DNA from: JAHDFB01 sp965658745
GTDB lineage: Bacteria > Bacteroidota > Bacteroidia > Chitinophagales > Saprospiraceae
Length of the DNA: 64,000 nt
Assembly: GCA_965658745.1 (NCBI GenBank)
Contig: CBFHTK010000001.1
Span: 1 to 64,000, forward strand
Direction of reading: 5' to 3'
In this document: positions 46,314-56,387 of the stretch, one piece after another
Numbering within the stretch: the first letter of the stretch is position 1
How the letters are laid out: every line of letters begins with the position of its first letter
Notes under the pieces: model-generated
What the model was told of the DNA's origin: nothing
Seen by the model: only the letters and a program-made list of their open reading frames with translations
Database searches by the model: none
Position numbers and translations under genes: made by a program

Positions 46314-47360
46314 ATGAAAGTATCAGCCACACTTGTTTTTCTCTTAACTGCAGTCTTGTTCTTAAGTTGTAATGACAATTCAACCACTACTGACTCTTCA
46401 ATCCTAACTACAAGTGACGGAAGCAATCAAGTTGTAGAATATGCCATGGTTATTCACGGAGGAGCAGGCACAATTCTTAGGGAAAACATGGATGAGGAAA
46501 CTGAAAAGGCTTACAATGAGATATTGACTAAAGTTCTTGTAGAAGGTGAACAAATGCTGAAAGATGGGATGAATTCTGAGGAAGTAGTTGTCAAATCCAT
46601 TATGAAAATGGAAGATTCACCTCTCTTTAATGCTGGAAAGGGAGCTGTTTTTACAAATGAAGAGACAAATGAACTAGATGCTTCAATAATGAGAGGTTCC
46701 GATCAACAAGCTGGTGCTGTAAGTGGCATAACAAGTATTAGAAACCCAATTACCGCTGCGCTTGCTGTTTTGAATAAATCAGAACATGTTCTACTTTCTG
46801 GTATCGGCGCAGATAAGTTTGCAGCGGAAAACGGATGTGAAGTAGTTGATCCATCGTATTTTCATACGGAAAGACGATTAAATTCACTAAACCGTATAAA
46901 AGCTAAAGAAGATTTCGGAACTCTAGAATCTTCAGATCTAGACTACAAATATGGTACGGTTGGTTGTGTTGTTTTGGACAAAAAGGGAAACATTGTAGCT
47001 GGAACATCTACTGGTGGAATGACGAACAAGAAATACAATCGAATCGGAGATTCTCCGATAATAGGTGCTGGTACTTATGCAGACAATTCCACTTGCGGTG
47101 TTTCATCTACAGGACACGGAGAGTATTTTATCAGATACTCCGTAGCATATGACATAGCCGCCAGAATGGAATACAAAGGACTGAGCGTCGATGAAGCAGC
47201 TAAAGAAGTTGTTATGGATAAATTGGTTAAAAAAGGAGGCTCGGGTGGAGTAGTGGCCTTAAGCAAAACTGGCGAAATCGCTATGATCTTCAATACCCCT
47301 GGAATGTATAGGGGCTACGTTAAGCCTGGTGAGCTAGTAGTTAAAATCTATGAAGATTAA
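46314..47360 (+). CDS. Isoaspartyl peptidase/L-asparaginase-type Ntn hydrolase, lipoprotein
   Basis: 348 residues with a signal ending in LSC (Cys19), so it should be exported and lipidated, unlike cytosolic IaaA. AMVIHGGAGTI begins the domain and the nucleophile is Thr215 in KYGTVGCVVLD, where the chain self-cleaves. GTSTGGMTNKK and the GHGEYFIR strand follow. It hydrolyses isoaspartyl dipeptides and perhaps asparagine in the periplasm. Follows the acyltransferase gene by 10 bases. Confidence 0.92.
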   Translation: MKVSATLVFLLTAVLFLSCNDNSTTTDSSILTTSDGSNQVVEYAMVIHGGAGTILRENMDEETEKAYNEILTKVLVEGEQMLKDGMNSEEVVVKSIMKMEDSPLFNAGKGAVFTNEETNELDASIMRGSDQQAGAVSGITSIRNPITAALAVLNKSEHVLLSGIGADKFAAENGCEVVDPSYFHTERRLNSLNRIKAKEDFGTLESSDLDYKYGTVGCVVLDKKGNIVAGTSTGGMTNKKYNRIGDSPIIGAGTYADNSTCGVSSTGHGEYFIRYSVAYDIAARMEYKGLSVDEAAKEVVMDKLVKKGGSGGVVALSKTGEIAMIFNTPGMYRGYVKPGELVVKIYED

Positions 47361-47391
47361 ATCTTCAAATTGAATTGCAAAACTAAAATAA

Positions 47392-47877
47392 ATGTCTTTA
47401 GTAAAGTCCTTATCCGATAGGTTTGCTGAAACCTATCTAAATGGTAGGTGGATCTGTGGAACAAATGTCACAGAGCTTATTAACTCGGTTTCGTACCGCG
47501 AAGCTGTAAAGAGCCTACATGATCTAAATTCAATAGCTCTCCTTACATTCCACTTATTTTATTACCTAGGCGGTGTTTTACAGGTTGTAAACGGTGGAAA
47601 GCTTGACATCAGTGATTCAAAAAGTTTTGATATGTCTAAAATGTCCAATGAGGTGCAATGGAAGCTACTCTGTAGTCAATTGACAGATCGAGCCACTCAA
47701 GTACTTCGAAAAATAGAACTAATGAATCAGGAAGAGCTTCATGGTGACTTTTCAGAGGGAAAATATGGCAGTATTCTAAGAAACATTGAAGGTCTTATCG
47801 AACATGGATACTATCATCTTGGGCAAATGGTACTTATCAAAAAAATGACATTAAAACAAGGAGTAGCATCTGAATAA
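47392..47877 (+). CDS. DinB-like four-helix protein
   Basis: 161 residues, mostly helical. Metal-ligand-like His residues appear in ALLTFHLFYYLGG and EHGYYHLGQM, as in the DinB/YfiT superfamily, with SLHDLNSIA just before. Bacterial members include thiol-dependent transferases with bacillithiol or mycothiol, but many have no known activity. It lies 31 bases after the asparaginase gene and may share its transcript. Confidence 0.8.
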   Translation: MSLVKSLSDRFAETYLNGRWICGTNVTELINSVSYREAVKSLHDLNSIALLTFHLFYYLGGVLQVVNGGKLDISDSKSFDMSKMSNEVQWKLLCSQLTDRATQVLRKIELMNQEELHGDFSEGKYGSILRNIEGLIEHGYYHLGQMVLIKKMTLKQGVASE

Positions 47878-47885
47878 AATTAAAA

Positions 47886-47916
47886 TACACCCTCAATAAA
47901 ATATTATGAGGGTGTA
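47886..47916. terminator. Bidirectional rho-independent terminator
   Basis: TACACCCTCA pairs with TGAGGGTGTA (10 bp) around an 11-base AT loop, between the convergent DinB-like and T9SS genes. The minus strand is followed by TTTTAATTTTATT; the plus-strand tail is weaker. Confidence 0.8.
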
Positions 47917-47936
47917 CTACAATTATTCTTTACTAT

Positions 47937-49763
47937 TTACTGCCTTACGACCTTGATAATCTCAAATGAACCGTCCTCTTTAACTAATCTAAATAGATGT
48001 ATTCCCGGACGCAATTCAATATTGTATGTGGAGATTAGAGTATTTGGTGCAACATGTCCAATGTAACTGCCTACTGCATCGTATATCAGAACACCTTTCA
48101 CATCTTCCTCAAGCAATAATGTAATCTCAGAACTTCTGATCGGATTAGGGTATATTATATTTGTACTATTCCTAGTGATTATGTCATCATCATTAAAACC
48201 TGGACAATCCGGTGCTTCTACGAACTCACTTACTTTACAATCAACATTATCGCATAACTCAACGCGTAGATTAAAGTCTTCTAGATCGAAAGGGCCGATT
48301 TTCAAGTTTTTGTCTCCTTGATTTTCGACTAAAATCTCCTCTTGACCACTAAGACTTGTTTTTATTACCTTCCAACAAGTATCATTTGTCCCTTGTATAT
48401 TTAATTCCTGCTCAAACCCCGACAGAGAGCCAATCTTTACGCATTCTTTTTTTCCAAATTCTACTATTAAGTCGCAATCGTTTCCACTTTCTGAGCAGGT
48501 TTTGGGAGGACAGACCACAACTATTGACTCACATTGCATTGGATTTTCAGTATCAAATATTGTAAGGTCAAGACATTCTGAAATCACACCTGCTTCTACT
48601 GTTACTTCTTGACCATATGGAGCTTGAATTCCAAACTCTGGTATCTTAAATTCGTCTCCAACACCACCAGTAACCAGTAAATCAAAAGACCAAGTGTCAT
48701 CTTCCTCTATTGGAGTATCTTGATTGTTGCAGAGGTTATTGGTTAGGACTATATCCATACAACCTAAACAATTTGCTGGAGACTGAATTAGTTCCAAAAC
48801 GTTACAAGTAGGATCGTTTACCAATTTTGAAGAAAGTATCCAATCACCTAACATGATCCCAATACCCTCTAAAATAAATTTTCCGTTACCGACTCCGGAT
48901 CCCACCAAAGTTGAAGTATTATCACTTGTGAAGGTTTGATAGACTTCCCAAGTATCCAGGGAGCCATAAGAAACATTAACTTCTACATCATAGACATCAT
49001 CACTTAAGACATTCTCAGTACCAGCATCAGAGCATTCTCCCACTATAGTCGAAACGAATAATCCACAACCATTGGAACACTTCTCAGGAGCATCCAAGTC
49101 TAACTTAATATTGCAATCATCCGGGAACTCTGTATCAGTAATGGTAATCGATATTGTCGGATTGTCAGTAATTGTTCCTACAAGGACAATCTGTTCAACT
49201 CCATAATATCCAGTAATACCTAGTGGCTCGATAGAATAACTTGTGTTATCGTTCAATGTATTTTCAACTAATAAGTCAAAAGCCCAATAGTCATCGTCAG
49301 GTTCACTAGTACCGTTACTGTAACAGTTTATGTTTGAAGCGTTAGTATATAGACATTCACAATTAATTTGACTCTGACATACATTGATTGTATTAGTAGT
49401 CAGTGAGGTTATGAAATTACTCGAATTTGAAAAATTCAATACCACAGTAATATCATTGCAGTCTACATCTATAAAGTTACTTTCAAACAGAGTAAGGCAA
49501 AATGTCTTTGTTTGCTCATCAACAAAGTCTACCGAATAATCTAAGTCTGGAACATCCAATGACGTGAACGTCAGTGGAAAATTATAGTCTAGCGTGTAAG
49601 CTCCACAAATTTGGAGTGGAAAGCCTTGACAAAAACTCGGTGACTCTATTGAGGCGCTTAGTCCTACTGAAGGACTTATATCAAAAGACTGGACTTGGCC
49701 TGACAAATGCGTGAATAGCAAAAGGGTACAGGCCCAAACAAATAGGTTGTTGGAATATTTCAT
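47937..49763 (-). CDS. Cys-rich secreted protein with T9SS sorting domain
   Basis: 608 residues with a signal peptide (1-22, ending LSGQ) and a sorting domain (IYPNPIRSSEITLLL...FEIIKVVRQ). Between them are at least three similar segments holding C..CL...N.C.N..T...DD.W.FDLLV, each about 120 residues, followed by Gly/Tyr strands. The many Cys suggest disulfides. I recognise no named family; it looks like an adhesin-like or scaffold surface protein. Confidence 0.8.
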   Translation of the reverse strand: MKYSNNLFVWACTLLLFTHLSGQVQSFDISPSVGLSASIESPSFCQGFPLQICGAYTLDYNFPLTFTSLDVPDLDYSVDFVDEQTKTFCLTLFESNFIDVDCNDITVVLNFSNSSNFITSLTTNTINVCQSQINCECLYTNASNINCYSNGTSEPDDDYWAFDLLVENTLNDNTSYSIEPLGITGYYGVEQIVLVGTITDNPTISITITDTEFPDDCNIKLDLDAPEKCSNGCGLFVSTIVGECSDAGTENVLSDDVYDVEVNVSYGSLDTWEVYQTFTSDNTSTLVGSGVGNGKFILEGIGIMLGDWILSSKLVNDPTCNVLELIQSPANCLGCMDIVLTNNLCNNQDTPIEEDDTWSFDLLVTGGVGDEFKIPEFGIQAPYGQEVTVEAGVISECLDLTIFDTENPMQCESIVVVCPPKTCSESGNDCDLIVEFGKKECVKIGSLSGFEQELNIQGTNDTCWKVIKTSLSGQEEILVENQGDKNLKIGPFDLEDFNLRVELCDNVDCKVSEFVEAPDCPGFNDDDIITRNSTNIIYPNPIRSSEITLLLEEDVKGVLIYDAVGSYIGHVAPNTLISTYNIELRPGIHLFRLVKEDGSFEIIKVVRQ

Positions 49764-49965
49764 TTCTAAAATGTTGAATTGGTCAAATAGTTATGTACAG
49801 CTATTCAATCCCGAAATGGAAGTGATGCTATGACAACTTTTTAATCTGATAACATAAATCGATTCAAAAGCAAGACCCTCTAGAGCATAGAATTAGCTGC
49901 CTGCTTATAAAAATTAATGAAATTCTTGACCTTTTAGAAGTGGAATTTGTTTGAGGTACTGTCAA

Positions 49966-51654
49966 TTAAATTTGCCCTTTGATAGCTTCTTGGACATTAA
50001 TAATATGATCTCCAATCCGCTCCAAAGTTGAAAATAGGTTATTGTAGCTCATTGCAGTCTGAACATTATAGCCAGGAGTCCCCAATTCAATATTATTCTC
50101 TGTACGGAGACTATTTCTGAAATCGTTAATCGAATCTTCAATGCTCAGAGCTTTACTTAGACTAATCTTATTGTATTGGTTTGATTCAAGATTAATATTC
50201 ATTTCAGTAAAAGCTTGCTCTATCAGATCCATCATTTCGCGCAAACGCAATTTCTGATGATCCGAAAGAGATCTTTGTTGCTCATCAAGATTCTGTAAGG
50301 TCATAGATATCTGATAATACAAATCTCCAATTCTTTCCAAATCATTACAAATATTTAGAAAAGTTCGAAGTTTTACACTCGTACTAGGGGTGATCTCTTT
50401 GTCAGAAAGCTTTGTTATATACTCGGTAATTTCAATCTCTAGTTGGTCGGTAGCTTTTTCATACTTCTTAATTTTCTTGTGGAGTTTCTTGATCTCCTTT
50501 GCCTTCGTCGCTTGTAGCAAGTCTAAGAGAATTTTATTCATCTTACTTGTGATAGCTCCATAATTTGCTGTCTCTTTCTGTAATTCTGCAGTTGCTAATT
50601 CTGGAGTTCTACTACTGGACGTTATAAATTTAAGCCGATGATCATCTTCACCTTCTGATTCAGGCACACTCAATATTGCAATTTTCACAAGAGTATTGAC
50701 AAAACCAATCATGATCAAAACATTCAAAAAATTGAAGGCTGTGTGAAATGCTGAAAGTGCTATCGGCACATCTTCAGCATCCGTAAACGGAGTGAAATTA
50801 TCAATGAATCCTTGAAGTATATTTGTTAATACTGGCAAAAAGTAAGGTAATAAAATTAGCATCCATGCTACACCAACTATGTTAAACATAGAGTGAATTC
50901 TCGCAGATCGCTTGGCGTTGGTGTTTCCAACTAGCGAGGCAATTTCCGCAGTTATTGTTGTTCCAATGTTCTCACCTAGAATCATTGAAGCAGCGACTTC
51001 AAATGGCAACCAACCTTGCGAACACATGGTCAATGTGATAGCCATTGCCGCACTCGATGATTGCACAACAACTGTTATGAGTGCTCCAATTGCAACAAAT
51101 AAAATCCTAGAAAGTATTCCCCAATTTGTGAAATTCGCCAAAAATTCTAGTACCTCAGTATTTCCCCTAAGATCAGGAACCGCCGTTTTTAGATAACTCA
51201 GACCAAGGAACAGGATAGCGAAACCAATAACAAACTCACCCCAGTACTTTATTCTTGTTTTACCAGAAAATAGCATTGGAACACCTAAGGCAAAAAGAGG
51301 TATAGAGTAAGCACTCAAATTGATTTTGAATCCAAGAATAGAAACAATCCATCCAGTAATCGTCGTACCAATATTGGCCCCCATCATTACACCAGCAGAT
51401 TCAACTAAAGTTAATAGACCTGCATTAACAAACGAAACGGTCATCACAGTAGTAGCGGAAGATGACTGTACCAAGGCAGTTGTTAAGAATCCGGTTCCTA
51501 CTCCAAGGAATCGATTTTTTGTCATTGTGCGAAGTATGTTACGTAATTGAGCGCCAGCAGCACGTTGAACACCGTCGCTCATCATTTTCATACCGTAGAC
51601 AAAAAAGCTCAAGGCACCAACAATCTGTAGAAGGTCTACTATTCCAAAATCCAT
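49966..51654 (-). CDS. Na/Pi cotransporter family protein with PhoU-like C-terminus
   Basis: 562 residues. Eight or so membrane helices carry the duplicated QSSSA motif of type II Na/phosphate cotransporters (VQSSSATT near 60 and VQSSSAAM near 200), each with GxNIGTT after it (MMGANIGTT, LGENIGTT). The last 200 residues form a helical, charged PhoU-like domain. It imports phosphate with sodium. The PhoU part probably senses or regulates. The gene is monocistronic. Confidence 0.93.
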   Translation of the reverse strand: MDFGIVDLLQIVGALSFFVYGMKMMSDGVQRAAGAQLRNILRTMTKNRFLGVGTGFLTTALVQSSSATTVMTVSFVNAGLLTLVESAGVMMGANIGTTITGWIVSILGFKINLSAYSIPLFALGVPMLFSGKTRIKYWGEFVIGFAILFLGLSYLKTAVPDLRGNTEVLEFLANFTNWGILSRILFVAIGALITVVVQSSSAAMAITLTMCSQGWLPFEVAASMILGENIGTTITAEIASLVGNTNAKRSARIHSMFNIVGVAWMLILLPYFLPVLTNILQGFIDNFTPFTDAEDVPIALSAFHTAFNFLNVLIMIGFVNTLVKIAILSVPESEGEDDHRLKFITSSSRTPELATAELQKETANYGAITSKMNKILLDLLQATKAKEIKKLHKKIKKYEKATDQLEIEITEYITKLSDKEITPSTSVKLRTFLNICNDLERIGDLYYQISMTLQNLDEQQRSLSDHQKLRLREMMDLIEQAFTEMNINLESNQYNKISLSKALSIEDSINDFRNSLRTENNIELGTPGYNVQTAMSYNNLFSTLERIGDHIINVQEAIKGQI

Positions 51655-51913
51655 GAAAAGACAGTTTTGTATAAGAAAGATCGATCTATAATATACCTAT
51701 ATCCTTTTTGAGCGATTGCGTGACTATCTGAAAAAGTCGGATCGAAACGATCAATGTAATTCTTGAAAGTGGACATATAAGTTTTAATCTCGCTGTTTTG
51801 ATTTAAAGCGTAAATATAGGTAAGACATTGTTATCGCAATGTTAAGGAATTCTGAGCAAAAAGGACTGAGATTTGTGGTACCTATCGTAAAGATTTTAAT
51901 GGCTGCTAGCTCG

Positions 51914-53005
51914 CTAGCCAAATTGATTCCAATTTGTAATACCTTTTCTGAAAATTTGATAATGATCATATACCTTTTTCGCAAATGCATCTTTTTCTGT
52001 TAGTGTCCGCATTACAGACTCTGTAGCACCTTGTAAAGCACTAAGAGTATCTTCTGAAAATGCCCGAATCTGTACATCCGATTCATCGAGTATTTTCTGC
52101 AAATAGATATTGTTTTTTGCCTCAAAAGCACTCAATGACCAAATATTCTGTCTAGCACTTGCAGTTTCTAAAATTGCCTGAAAATCCTTTGGTAAAGCAT
52201 CCCAAGCTTCTCGATTAACTATATTTTCAAGAATCGGTCCTGGTTCATGCCAACCTGGGTAGTAATAGTACTTTGCAATTTTATAGAAACCCATCAAATA
52301 ATCATGATATGGACCGACCCATTCTGTTGCATCTATCACACCACGTTCCAAGTTTGTGTAAATTTCACTACCTGGACTTACGACTGCTGCACCACCCACT
52401 TTTTCAACTACCTTTCCGCCAAGACCTGGAATCCGCATTTTCAAACCCTGAAAATCCTCTATTGAATCAATCGACTTATTAAACCAACCTCCCATTTGTG
52501 GACCGGTATTTCCACCAGCAAAAGGTATTACATCAAAAGGAGCATAAGCTTCTTTCCATAAATCATAACCTCCTCCTTCGTATATCCAAGCATTCATTTG
52601 CTGAGCATTCATTCCAAATGGTATAGTACAAAAAATCGGAGCTGCTGGAATCTTTCCACCCCAATAGTAAGCTGCACCATTTCCCATTTCAACAGAACCA
52701 TCACTGACAGCATCAAAGGTTTCAAGTGCTGGCGCAAGTTCTCCACCGCCATATACTTTTATCTTAAATCGACCATCGCTCATTTCTTCAACCCAATTTG
52801 CCAGCATATTACATCCTTCTCCTAACACGGGGAAGTTAGCTGGCCATGTGGTTATCATTCGCCATTGCACTCGTTTCTTGGTGTGAATTGCAGCAGACTT
52901 AGCAGTTTTTGGCTTACATGCCTGACTGGTCAGTATACCTACGGTTCCTAGTAATCCAGTTTTTAGAAACTTCTTTCTAGAAATTTTTGATGGCTTATTC
53001 TTCAT
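51914..53005 (-). CDS. TRAP-type C4-dicarboxylate-like substrate-binding protein, lipidated
   Basis: 363 residues of the DctP fold: TTWPANFPVLGEG, then SDGRFKIKVYGGGELAP, FGMNAQQMNAW and GVIDATEWVGPYHDY. The start holds SRKKFLKTG, a twin-arginine-like motif with RK, before TSQAC (lipobox, Cys30). Such mannitol/keto-acid-type TRAP receptors deliver organic acids to a DctQM permease. No permease genes lie in this window. Four bases separate it from the FG-GAP gene upstream, suggesting co-expression. Confidence 0.88.
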   Translation of the reverse strand: MKNKPSKISRKKFLKTGLLGTVGILTSQACKPKTAKSAAIHTKKRVQWRMITTWPANFPVLGEGCNMLANWVEEMSDGRFKIKVYGGGELAPALETFDAVSDGSVEMGNGAAYYWGGKIPAAPIFCTIPFGMNAQQMNAWIYEGGGYDLWKEAYAPFDVIPFAGGNTGPQMGGWFNKSIDSIEDFQGLKMRIPGLGGKVVEKVGGAAVVSPGSEIYTNLERGVIDATEWVGPYHDYLMGFYKIAKYYYYPGWHEPGPILENIVNREAWDALPKDFQAILETASARQNIWSLSAFEAKNNIYLQKILDESDVQIRAFSEDTLSALQGATESVMRTLTEKDAFAKKVYDHYQIFRKGITNWNQFG

Positions 53006-53009
53006 CCTA

Positions 53010-56000
53010 TTATTTGTTGACTTTGATCACTTGTGAAACAAATTGATTATTCGTAATAACCAGTACTGTTTGATCTTTTGATGTAAGTCTTGTCATCTTT
53101 CTACTATTACCTGGTGCATATAAGCCTGATTCCAAGACAGATCGAGCTTTAAATTCTCCAGAATCATTCTGCGTTAAAACAATTCCAGTGGAAGCATCAT
53201 GTCTTGTGGTTTCAACTTCGGCATCGTATTCATTTCCTATAGCAACTATATCAAGTAGACCATCATGATTCACATCCATAATCTCAATGTCACGAATTGC
53301 TGACACTTGAGCCTCTAGCGGAAATGCTACAAAATCATAGCTTGACCCGTTCTTCTTCAAATATCCACTTTTGAAATTATTGGCAGTTAAATGAACGGCC
53401 TCGTCTAATGCTTTTTCACCATATATATCCAAGACATCTGCTTTGGCATAACTTTCAAAATCCTTAAACTTTGATTTTATGAAAGGCATTTGCTCACTAC
53501 TGCATTGTCTACCTCTTACAGGCACTTCACCATAAGTATCTGAAGTTTTAGTGAGAACCACGTCATTCGTGTTATTCTTATCAAAATCACTTCCGTACAA
53601 CTGCAATGGATGCTCTTCATCAGGGTGAAACTTGTTATTCAAACCGATATTTCCGAGTACATATTCAACCACACCGTCGCCATCAAGATCACCCTCTTCA
53701 ATCGTGTACCACCATCCTGACATAGGGGCATCAGGTATAACATTCGCATTTTCAATCAATTGTTTGCCATTGTTCTCAAAGAACTTGACAGACATGAACT
53801 CACCTACAACTACTAAATCCATCAAATCGTCTCCATTAAAGTCACTCCAAATGGCATCGGTGACCATTCCAATATTCTTCAAATTAGGTGCAATTTCTTG
53901 AATCTTATCAACTAGAATTCCGTCCTCATTGATGAATAATTGGGAACTAGAAGGGTAGGGGTACTTACCAGCTACGGCATGTCCGCCTACAAATAGATCT
54001 TCATCACCATCAGAATCAAAATCCGATGAAACGACGACTGTTCCATTGAAAGCATTCCCTTTTAAGTCACTTTCTTTTAACCAAGTACCATCGTTGTTAA
54101 TGTATAATCTATCTGCATACACGGAGCTCCCGTCTTTCCTTTCACTTCCACCGCTGGCTACATATAGGTCAAGGTCACCATCACTGTCTACATCAAAAAA
54201 TGCTGATCCTGCATCCTCTGCCTCTGCATCTTGATGCCATGGCCCCTCCAATTTATAAAACCGGTTGTTAGCATATCTGTACATTTCGCCTTTTGCTCCA
54301 TGACTGTTTCCAATGTACATAAGACTAGACTGCTTACCTAGCTCTTTTCTAGAAGAAATAAAAGGAGCCTTGCGCGTCTGCATATGAGGTAAAAGACTCT
54401 CTCTATCAAAATCATTGTATTCATTCTCCTCGTGGCGAAAATCAAGATTAGAATTTCTAGTAATTTCAGTCAACCAAGTATAATCCGGTAGTTTTCTAAC
54501 GAATGGTTTTGTCCATGTCTTTGGTATGTATTCAATTTCATGTCTTTTATTGATCCGTAATCCATTGAGCTTCTTCTGCCTTCCTAAATTGTTAATCAAA
54601 ATGATCGAATCCAATTTTGTTATCCCTCCCAAACCTATGTGTATAGTAGGAGATACAGACGATTGAAAACCTCTAGTTCGGCTCTGTTCAGCATGAAAAA
54701 CCTTCCCTTCAGCGTAAATCAGACATTGAATATTTGGCTTCGGCAGTTTTCCTTCTGTGATTGTAAGTTGAATCCAATTTTGATCTTCAATGCTATTTTT
54801 GTAAATCGAAGCTTCAGCGTTATTGTTATTGACTATTAAGTCTAAATCTCCGTCATTATCTAAATCTGCATATGCAGCGCCGTAGGAATACCCTTGAAAG
54901 TCCAAGCCCCAAGCCTCTGCTTTGGATTGAAACTGATAAGTGCCTTCCCGATTCTGAAAAGCAAGATTTGCAATCTTCTGTGAACCAACCTTTTGTGAAA
55001 ACTCAAAAATTGATTTTGGGCCTTCAGCCCTAAACTTCTTCATTTCCTCTGCAAAATCGTTGTTCCTGATATCTTTATTGAGTCCATTTGTAATAAAAAT
55101 ATCCTTATACTGATCATTATCTAAATCAGCTAATAATACAGACCAACTCCAATCGGTAGATGCTATGCCAGCTAACTGTGCGATCTCTTTGTAGAAACCG
55201 TAGCCTTGATTCATCTGAAGCATATTACTCATGTATTGAAAGTGCTGTCCTCTAGATACATTTGTCCAAAACTGCTGAACATCCATCCCTGGCATATTAG
55301 TCTTTGATCTATAATGATCATTGCTTTGCATATCGAGAACAGCAATATCAACAAAGCCGTCATTATTGGCATCAGCTGCATCGGTGCCCATAGATGAAAA
55401 TGAGATGTGCTTTAGTTTGCTTTGGATCTCATCTTTAAAGGTTCCGTTTTTTTGATTGATCCACATATGATCTGCTATTTCAAAATCATTAGCAACATAA
55501 ATATCGGTCCAGCCATCCAAATTCAGATCTACAGTAGTAACTCCAAGACCAAAGCCGTAATCTTCAAGACCTGCGGACTTTGTTACGTCCGTGAACTTTC
55601 CACCGTCATTTCTGAATAGTTTATCACTATGCTCATAAGGAATAGCATTATTATTAATGTACTCTAGCTTCTGACTGTAATTATTTGATGGCGCATTCAA
55701 TAGAAACATATCTAAATCACTATCTCCATCGTAATCAAAAAAGCTTGCTTGTGTTCCATGACCAGAATCGGCTAGACCGAATGCTTCCGCTGATTCAACG
55801 AACTTAAAATCTCCTTTATTTATGTAAAGTACATTCTTTCTTTTTGCTTGGTCTTCTGTATCGAGACTGTGCCAAAGTCTACAAACGTATATATCAAGTA
55901 AACCATCGTTGTTTACATCCGCGATGGATACTCCAGATGACCACCCCGCATTTTCTTCAAACGGACCTAGGCCGGTTCTATCTTCAAATTTGAAATTACC

Positions 56001-56291
56001 CATATTTTGGTAGATACGATCTGAAACTTGATTTCCAGCAAAAAATAAATCTTCTAGCCCATCGCCGTCGAAGTCGGCAGTAGCAGCTCCAGCACCATTA
56101 TACACTGACTCCCAGTTGAGGTGATGAAAGTTGATATCCTCCTTGATCTGATTGATAAAATTTACTCCGGAATAATCACTACCAATGGCAGTGAAGAGTT
56201 TGTCAGATGTTGGTGATTTTTCTGTCTCATGGCATCCAAAAGCCGTAAATACGACGATCGCAAGAATTATTGGAACTACGGAATTTCTCAT
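53010..56291 (-). CDS. Large FG-GAP/VCBS repeat lipoprotein with ASPIC/UnbV domain (CRTAC1-like)
   Basis: 1093 residues. Signal with lipobox FGC (Cys20). Repeated D.DGDGLEDLF-like calcium-binding turns (DFDGDGLEDLF, DLDNDGDLDLI, DFNGDDLMDLV, DVNHDGLLDIV) make two seven-bladed propellers, separated by an ASPIC/UnbV segment (about 510-600). Such proteins are common lipoproteins on Bacteroidota and Planctomycetota surfaces, of uncertain role. It directly precedes the TRAP receptor gene. Confidence 0.88.
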   Translation of the reverse strand: MRNSVVPIILAIVVFTAFGCHETEKSPTSDKLFTAIGSDYSGVNFINQIKEDINFHHLNWESVYNGAGAATADFDGDGLEDLFFAGNQVSDRIYQNMGNFKFEDRTGLGPFEENAGWSSGVSIADVNNDGLLDIYVCRLWHSLDTEDQAKRKNVLYINKGDFKFVESAEAFGLADSGHGTQASFFDYDGDSDLDMFLLNAPSNNYSQKLEYINNNAIPYEHSDKLFRNDGGKFTDVTKSAGLEDYGFGLGVTTVDLNLDGWTDIYVANDFEIADHMWINQKNGTFKDEIQSKLKHISFSSMGTDAADANNDGFVDIAVLDMQSNDHYRSKTNMPGMDVQQFWTNVSRGQHFQYMSNMLQMNQGYGFYKEIAQLAGIASTDWSWSVLLADLDNDQYKDIFITNGLNKDIRNNDFAEEMKKFRAEGPKSIFEFSQKVGSQKIANLAFQNREGTYQFQSKAEAWGLDFQGYSYGAAYADLDNDGDLDLIVNNNNAEASIYKNSIEDQNWIQLTITEGKLPKPNIQCLIYAEGKVFHAEQSRTRGFQSSVSPTIHIGLGGITKLDSIILINNLGRQKKLNGLRINKRHEIEYIPKTWTKPFVRKLPDYTWLTEITRNSNLDFRHEENEYNDFDRESLLPHMQTRKAPFISSRKELGKQSSLMYIGNSHGAKGEMYRYANNRFYKLEGPWHQDAEAEDAGSAFFDVDSDGDLDLYVASGGSERKDGSSVYADRLYINNDGTWLKESDLKGNAFNGTVVVSSDFDSDGDEDLFVGGHAVAGKYPYPSSSQLFINEDGILVDKIQEIAPNLKNIGMVTDAIWSDFNGDDLMDLVVVGEFMSVKFFENNGKQLIENANVIPDAPMSGWWYTIEEGDLDGDGVVEYVLGNIGLNNKFHPDEEHPLQLYGSDFDKNNTNDVVLTKTSDTYGEVPVRGRQCSSEQMPFIKSKFKDFESYAKADVLDIYGEKALDEAVHLTANNFKSGYLKKNGSSYDFVAFPLEAQVSAIRDIEIMDVNHDGLLDIVAIGNEYDAEVETTRHDASTGIVLTQNDSGEFKARSVLESGLYAPGNSRKMTRLTSKDQTVLVITNNQFVSQVIKVNK

Positions 56292-56360
56292 ATAAGTACT
56301 AAAGTATTAAAAAAGATAAAATGCGCCACATTTTCAATGAGCAGATCTTCCTCATTCAAT

Positions 56361-56368
56361 TATATTTG
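56361..56368 (+). promoter_or_regulatory. -7 box TATATTTG for the MazG-like gene
   Basis: TATATTTG matches TAnnTTTG exactly, 19 bases upstream of ATG 56388. It supports that start over the longer frame that begins inside the divergent FG-GAP gene. Confidence 0.55.
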
Positions 56369-56387
56369 CAGGAAAAATAATAAAAGC

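Noticed and set aside
56229..56387. Long start of the MazG-like gene
   Set aside because: The first 53 codons lie over the divergent FG-GAP start and have no family resemblance; a good ATG with a -7 box is at 56388.
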